From positions 5,387,501 to 5,451,500 of the forward strand of contig NC_037091.1 of the NCBI RefSeq assembly GCF_002994745.2: a stretch of DNA of 64,000 bases, written 5' to 3'. Each line of letters begins with the position of its first letter. Positions within the stretch are counted from its first letter, which is position 1. Made by a program: the position numbers and the translations under genes. Positions 57,973-64,000 of this stretch are shown in pieces. The stretch comes from Rosa chinensis. Its lineage: Eukaryota; Streptophyta; Magnoliopsida; Rosales; Rosaceae. The notes below the pieces were generated by a model. The model was not told the DNA's origin. It did no database searches and worked only from the letters and a program-made list of their open reading frames with translations.

Positions 57973-59396
57973 ATTTTGGCCAAGACTCTTCTTTGGACCG
58001 ATTTCTTGGGCATTTTTGGAAGGTTATTGCTGCTGCAAATATCAAGGAGAGTCCTAGAATGATTCCTCAAGATTTTGGGAAGATTACTAAGGCTTGAAAA
58101 TCATTTAATTGTGCACCAATGAGAGTAATCCTCAAGCAACTAGGGGAGGCTTTCAAAGCAGAATTGGAAAAGGAAACTTGGGGGTGCTCCTCATACACAT
58201 AGGGTCTGCAAACATGAAAGAGGAGACCCATCTACTGCGCCATCTTCTGCCGCACAAAACCCTAGTTCACAAAGTCTAAACTTCCTGAACTTCAAGAAGA
58301 AAAAGCCGTGCACACCATCATCCATCTTCATCAAGCTTTGCCGTGTACCACCTTGAAGGGAGTTCTTGCATCCAAGGCTGCCTAAAAGTGAATTCGTGGC
58401 TCTCATCTTCTCTCCTTTACGGTTTTTATTTTCTTGTAATTCAAACTTATATGTTTCTAGTTGTGAATTTTAAGACGATGTGTGGCTAATTCACTTTTGT
58501 TAGGGGCGAGGTTTGAAGCCCCTAAGATATGTTTTTGACAACATTTTGATTCCTATTTTTGTGATTGCTTTGTTGTGAAATTGTTTATTTGGTTTTGGTT
58601 TATGGATAACTCTTACTTGTTTATGTTCATGAACGCGTGCATAGAACATTATGAACTTGTAAGTGGGGCTAGAAATAGGTATTTTAATCTCCTAAACGGT
58701 TAATAATGCTTATTTCAATGGTAGTAAAACCTATAGGACAATAGGTGAAACCAAATAAAAAGGATTGCATGCTAGGTAGGCGTTCCACACTAGTTTTGCA
58801 TACTTGTTTCGATCAAACTTCCACATGTGATTAATGCTTAGAATAAATTGTTGATAGGATAGCGTTCTATACCTTGATTGTTTATTCTAAAGGCTTAGTA
58901 ATGGTGCGTTCATCTTGCTTAAGTAATCTAGGGAAGTAATAAGAACTTATGCATGCGTTCATGGTTTGTTCTTGATTGAAACCTTTTTCACGACTTAGTA
59001 ATTGAAACTAGGATGGTAAATTTGTCTCAAGCATATTTTGGTGGTGGATTTCCGAGTTCCTAACATCTTCATCCATATCTTTCAAACCTTAAACTCAAAA
59101 TCGTTTTTCTTTTCTTTGTTTTCTGTTTATTTTCGTTAAAAAAAAACCCAAAAACCCCAAATCAGTTTTGTTTTTAGGATTGCAGTGCCCTCTTCTATCC
59201 CCTCTCTGACCCTCCATCTTTCTTTCTTCTTTTCTAGTGTGTGGCGATTTCTTTAGTATTAGTTTTGTTTTGTTTTCTTTTGTGTTATTAATATAGTTAC
59301 CCTCAATCTCTGGCATATAACGACCCTTGCTTATCCTTTACTACTGACGACTACATCATTGCAGGGTTAAATTGAGCATCTACTTTGGGCGTATCA

Positions 59397-60615
59397 TCCA
59401 CGATGACCCATTCTTGGTCGACGCCGTACTCGATAAATGGTCAGTGGGAAGGATCCTCCTTGTCGATAGCGGCTCCACTGTAAATGTTATCTTTAACAGG
59501 TGCCACGACAAACTTCGACGAAATAGAAAATTACTACAGGATCATGAGCCGTTGCTTAGCTTCTCTGGTGACGTCACACAGCCATTGGGTTCTGACTACA
59601 TGCAACTGGTTATCGGCGCCAGTCCACGTATGGCGGAAATCCATACAGAGTTCATCATTGTGGACTGCTTCAGTTCATATAACGCCATCATTGGTCGACC
59701 GATACTTAACAAACTCAAGTGCATCATCACCGGGTACATGCTCCTCATGAAATTCCCCACCCCCAACAGAACAGGCTGTGTAAAGGGAAGTCAACAACTG
59801 GCACAAGAGTGCTATTCCACATCCGTGGCACGATCAACGCGCCGCCACGAAATCCTAACAGTAGGAAATCATGTAGCGGCACCAGATATCTTTGAGGACC
59901 CCAGGGATGACGAGAAGAAGTATGTCAAAAAAGAGCCTGTCAACCCAGAAACATCCTTAAGGATTATCAGCATATCCGACGAGCACCCTGAGCGGATAGT
60001 CCGCATCGGCGCTCAGCTAGACCCAGAGGTAGCGGCTGAACTCACCCAGTTTCTACGTGACAACGCCGCAGTCTTTGCATGGTCCTACGCTGACATGCCA
60101 GGCATCTCCCCCGAGATCATAACGCACAAATTGGGCATCAAACCATCCGCCTACCCTATCAAGCAACGGCGAAGGGCCTTTGATGAGGAAAGATACCGTG
60201 CAATAGGGGAAGAGGTTACCAAGCTCCGGAGCATTGGATTCATCCGCCAAGTAAATTACCCTCAGTGGATTTCCAACTTGGTCATGGTCAAAAAACCCAG
60301 CGGAAAGTGGCGAATGTGTGTCGATTTTAAGGGCCTCAACAAGGCATGCCCCAAGGACAGTTTCCCGCTACCTCGCATAGACCAACTGGTCGATGCAACC
60401 GCTGGCCACGAGCTACTCAGCATGATAGATGCCTTCTTCGGCTACAATCAGATCAAGATGCACCCTGGTGACCAAGAGTGCACCTCCTTCACCACCGACA
60501 AGGGCCTATACTGCTACAATGTCATGTCTTTCGGTTTGAAGAACGCCGGTGCAACTTACCAGCGGCTGATGAATGCTATGTTCGCTGAGCATCAAGGAAA
60601 AATCATTAAGGTCTA
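59397..60615 (+). pseudogene. Tat-type pol, protease and first part of reverse transcriptase
   Basis: Open from the solo-LTR junction. The aspartic protease has ILLVDSGSTVNVIF at ~59455-59500. The reverse transcriptase contains NLVMVKKPSGKWRMCVDFK, KDSFPLPRIDQLVD, a D-bearing MIDAFFGYNQIKMHP and FGLKNAGATYQRLMN. The frame is intact up to 60615, then broken by a second solo LTR just before the catalytic Y-x-D-D box. Start codons seen upstream (59372) belong to the LTR, not to pol. Confidence 0.9.
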
Positions 60616-62430
60616 TGATTACACGCATTTTTATGCATGTAATTGTATCCAAAACACTAGAAATATGCTAATACTTGAGCCAATTATAATGTAGTTAATC
60701 TAATTTTATTTGTTGTGTAGGAAATAAGAGGAATTACGGAAATCGAGAGAAAAATGGTGGAAAATTGAGCAAAATGAAATTTCTGACAAAAAGATGAAAT
60801 AGTCAAAGCGGGTCAACATGGTCAACTCCATCAAGGGAGCGGAATTTAATTGCCTCCGATAGTATTTGTGGAAATGAATTGAGAAGGGAGAAGAAAGAAG
60901 AAAAGAGAAGAGAAGAAAAGAAAAAGGAAAAAAAAAGGAAAAGAAAAAAAAAAAAAAAACCTTTACTGACGTCATGATGACGTCAGTATCAGCATATGTT
61001 TTTCCTCCTTCCCCTCCCCACGTGCACTCTCCATCTTTTCTTCCATTTTCTTTTTATTTTCTTTCTTTTTCCTTTGTTCCTATCATGAGCTGCCACGTGT
61101 CATATTATCTCTCCCTTCTAGCCATGCACCACCCGAGAACCCTACATTTAATTGCATTTATATATCCTCTCCTTCATCAACACAATTCAGCCGCACACCA
61201 CCTCTCCATCCTCTCCTCTTCTCTAAAACAACACACCACCAGAAACCCATCTCTTCTCTCTCTCCTCTCGGAAAAGCACCCACCCTCCTTCACTATTTTT
61301 ATTTTTCTTTCCTCACTTCCACCCACAAATCCTCATCAATTTCTCAAAGGATTTCAAGGAGCATCAATATTTGAGATTGGGTAAAAGTGAGAAATCATAA
61401 ATCAAGGCTTGTCATACTTGCTCCATAGCAATTTGTGACTTGTTCTTGTTGCTTCTCACTCCTCTTCACCTTTACCTCTTTAATTGATGTATATTTTTGT
61501 TGATTTATTGATGGGTTGTGAGTAGTCTATTTAGAAAGCTAGGGTTTGAGCCCTAGCATGAATTTGATGTAATAAATATGTTTTAATTCAATGGTTTTCA
61601 ATTTCATGTTTGGCATATGTTATAATCTATATTATTTGGCTTAGATGCATGATTAGGAGCTTGATTAACTCTTCAATGTGTAGATGAGCATGTCTAGAAC
61701 AAATTAGGGGACCTAATCACTTCTCTAATTTATAGCTAGGACACTTGTTTAGAACATGGTTAGTTACAATACCAATTTCGATTGCCGTATTGGCTAGCTT
61801 GGGAACTTTGATTCTAGGACTCTTCGCCTTTTGGTGAAACTAGAGGCCCTAACAAGGCTCTAGATTGTCCCAATTGAGTTTCTACGACCCTTGATCCGGA
61901 GTAGGAATACCCTTTAAGGAATCTAATGACCCATGAGCCTTGAAAAGCCTTGGGTGTGGTTCTTAATGCCATTATGAATTGAATGACCGTTGTTGGAGCA
62001 TATTTATGCATTAAATTTGGCTAGGAGGATACCCTAGTGACCTAATTTCCATTTCTTGATAAGTTTCTATCATCTTTATTTTTAGTTACAATTTTAATTT
62101 TCAATTGTCAATTTTATTTTTCGCAATCAAAATCAAATTTCACAAACTACTTTCATTGTCCATACCATTTGGTTGTGAGCTTCCGTATTTATTTGTGGTT
62201 CTCTTGACCCATTTTAAGCTTGGTTGTTCCGAGCCGCGCATGTAAATAGCTTGGTGCTATTTTTCTAAGTTTTGTTTGTTAAATTGTTGGTGACTTAGTA
62301 ATCGGCATAACCAAGGATTAAAGTTAGCTTTTCAATCCCCGTGGTACGATAATTTCGGGTTCAAATATTTCCCACTTCTTTGATGACCGTGACCCTATTG
62401 CGCGTAAGTTGCATTTAAGCACTCAAATCA
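60616..62430 (+). mobile_element. Solo LTR splitting reverse transcriptase, GTCTA duplication
   Basis: Starts TGATTACACGC and ends CACTCAAATCA. GTCTA is identical at 60611-60615 and 62431-62435. 1.8 kb, with a possible TATA (TTATATATCC) near 61158 and the regulatory-looking palindrome at 60965. The 3' end, with CCCCGTGGTACGATAATTTC, looks Athila-like (inference). It contains no internal retroelement genes. Confidence 0.85.
60965..60987. promoter_or_regulatory. Palindrome with two TGACGTCA boxes
   Basis: Arms CTGACGTCAT and ATGACGTCAG around a single G. TGACGTCA is the classic bZIP (TGA/CREB-type) binding core, here doubled ~190 bp before a candidate TATA in the solo LTR. A binding role is inference. 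Confidence 0.5.
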
Positions 62431-64000
62431 GTCTACGTGGCTGATCTGTTGGTAAAGAGCATAAAGGCCAGCGGACACGTGGCAAACCTCAGAATTATAT
62501 TCGCCATTCTCTTAGCCTACGGTATGCGCCTTAACCCAGAAACATGCTTCTTCAGCGTCACCGCCAGCAAATTTCTAGGTTACATAGTCAGTGAGCGGGG
62601 CATAGAGGCCAACCCTGACAAGGTACAAGCCATCCTCAACATGAAGGCTCCAGAGTGGAAGAAACACGTTCAGAGTCTCCAGGGCAAACTAACCGCCCTT
62701 TCTCGGTTCATCTCCAGACTCACTGACAGATGTCTCCTATTTTTCAAAGTCCTGAAGACAACCCACAAGAAGGTCATCGACTGGAACCCAGATTGTGAGG
62801 CAGCGTTCCAAAGCTTGAAGGAGTACTTTGCAGCGGTTCCGCTCCTCTCTATCCCAGTGTAGGGAGAAACATTGTACATATACCTAGCGGTATCACAGTC
62901 AGTGGTAAGCTACGCTATTGTCCGGTGGGAAGGCCAGGATGAGCTCCCCGTTTTCTATGCCGGCAGAGACATGAACGGGGCTGAAACAAGATATCCCCCT
63001 CTGGAGCAGCTCGCTCTCGCACTCATCATTGCCACTAGACGCCTCCGCCAGTATTTTCAGGCCCACACAATTCATGTCTTAACAAATCAACCGCTGAGGT
63101 AGGTAATGCAGAACCCTGAGCACTCGGAACGCCTCAGCAAGTGGGCCATCGAGCTCAGTGAGTTTGACATTGATTACAAACCAAGAACCGCCATGAAAGG
63201 CCAGGCGGTGGCAGACTTCATTGCTGAGCTCACCGAGCGACAGATTGAGCCCAGCACGGAAATAGTAACCGCTGAGGAACCAGCTCCCCAGCAGTCAGAC
63301 TGGAACCTACATGTGGACGGCTCCGCTTGCGCCAAGGCCAGTGGTGCCGGAGTAATCCTAACAGGGCCAGGGGGACTAAACGTAGAATACACATTAAAAT
63401 TCAACTTCAAGGCCTCAAACAATATGGCGGAATACGAAGCGCTCATCGCCGGCCTACTCTTCACCATCGACTCTGGAGCTGATAGTGTCAACATATTCAG
63501 CGACTCCCAGTTAGTTGTCAACCAGGTCAACGACAGTTTCCAGGCCAAGGATCAACAGTTGGCGGCATACTTGGGTTACGTCAAGACGCTCCTCAAAAAA
63601 TTCAAATTTAACACCATCACGCAAATCCCCAGGGAAAAGAACGCCAAAGCCGATTCACTAGCCAGACTAACAACCACTCAGCCACAACAAAGTCCGACGG
63701 ACACAAGGGTGGAGTGTCTTGACAAACCAAGCATCACAAAAACCCTAGCGGAGATCTTCAACATTGAGGTAAATCCCATTTGGATGAACGAGATCATCGA
63801 ATACAAGCGCAATGGAACATTGCCAGAGGACAAGGTCGAAGCACGACAGCTCAAGCAAAGAGCAACCCGCTACAACATCCAGAATGGCAAGCTTTACCGC
63901 CAGGGGTTCACCCACCCCAACCTCCGGTGTCTAACCCCAGAGGAGGGGAAGGTCGTCCTAGTAGCGATGCACGGCGGGGAATATGGAAACCACTCGGGCG
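62431..64000 (+). pseudogene. Tat-type pol, rest of RT and dual RNase H, runs off window
   Basis: Continues the RT after the solo LTR: LLVKSIKASGHVANLR, FLGYIVSERGIEANPDK, then RNase H with FYAGRDMNGAETRYPPLEQL. The second, archaeal-type RNase H typical of the Tat lineage has HVDGSACAKASGAGVIL, NNMAEYEALIAGLL, FSDSQLVVNQV and KNAKADSLARL. An integrase-linker region follows (IQNGKLYRQGF, LVAMHGGEYGNHSG) to the window end. TAG stops at 62860-62862 and 63100-63102 break the frame. The catalytic box reads Y-V-A-D where the family has Y-V-D-D. Confidence 0.9.

Larger units (their letters stand above)
54549..59396 (+). mobile_element. Solo LTR splitting gag from protease
   Basis: Starts TGATAGGAGCAAAAAATGCG and ends TTTGGGCGTATCA. 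Flanks CCCAC (54544-54548) and TCCAC (59397-59401) match at 4 of 5. Without the nested LTR it is ~2.1 kb. Its 3' end style is Athila-like (inference). Short ORFs at 54702-54934 and 57822-58406 are unrecognised. Confidence 0.75.

Noticed and set aside
61814..62011. Minus-strand 65-codon ORF in the solo LTR
   Set aside because: No similarity to known proteins that I can see; non-coding LTR on structural evidence.

Overview
This 64 kb window looks like nuclear DNA from a flowering plant. It has one host-type gene, a spliced four-exon O-methyltransferase of the caffeic-acid OMT (COMT-like) class with plant GT-AG introns. Almost everything else is plant transposable elements. Element families and gene style fit a eudicot, possibly Rosaceae, but that placement is inference.

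Region 1 (1-18.6 kb) is packed with DNA transposons. It holds a complete-looking hAT element with an uninterrupted transposase ORF and a perfect 8-bp target-site duplication (2225-6155). Several Mutator-like (MULE) and MITE elements have exact 9-bp duplications: a 2 kb giant palindrome at 6178-8184, and elements at 9456-10345, 10368-11200, 14056-15773 and 23002-23415. One MULE carries a spliceable exon of the nucleoporin gene GP210/NUP210, and another carries what looks like the start of ATG11. A Tourist-like MITE, a solo LTR, poly(A) retroposons and an older ~300 bp repeat family fill the rest.

Region 2 (19.0-34.3 kb) has a 2.6 kb solo LTR containing a 45-bp tandem repeat, then a MULE, then a tandem array of eight ~1,129-bp units. 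Each unit contains the tail of the MULE, a hairpin MITE, an LTR-like promoter segment, a TATA box and the first exon of the OMT gene. In seven units the exon is cut off in a CT repeat after 59 OMT codons. Only the eighth runs into a full gene (exons 31721-32148, 32277-32587, 33793-33857, 33991-34287; 366 residues). Intron 2 holds a SINE and a Helitron 3' terminus.

Region 3 (34.4-49.5 kb) holds poly(A) retroposons with target-site duplications, a tRNA-like SINE, three palindromic MITEs sitting in (TA)n tracts, a small Helitron split by a 3.0 kb solo LTR, a partial LTR, a LINE reverse-transcriptase fragment, and a CACTA element with decayed TNPA-like and TNP2 genes.

Region 4 (49.5-64.0 kb) holds two related Tat-type Ty3/gypsy elements. 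The first shows a 5' LTR, a primer-binding site and a 1.7 kb minisatellite. The second has an LTR, PBS, decayed gag, protease, reverse transcriptase and dual RNase H, and runs off the window end. Its coding region is split by two solo LTRs, one of which holds a third solo LTR, giving three nested levels, each with a 5-bp duplication. The innermost LTR contains the most unusual structure in the window: nine consecutive stem-loops that share a ~13-nt loop but have different, self-complementary stems (57069-57350).
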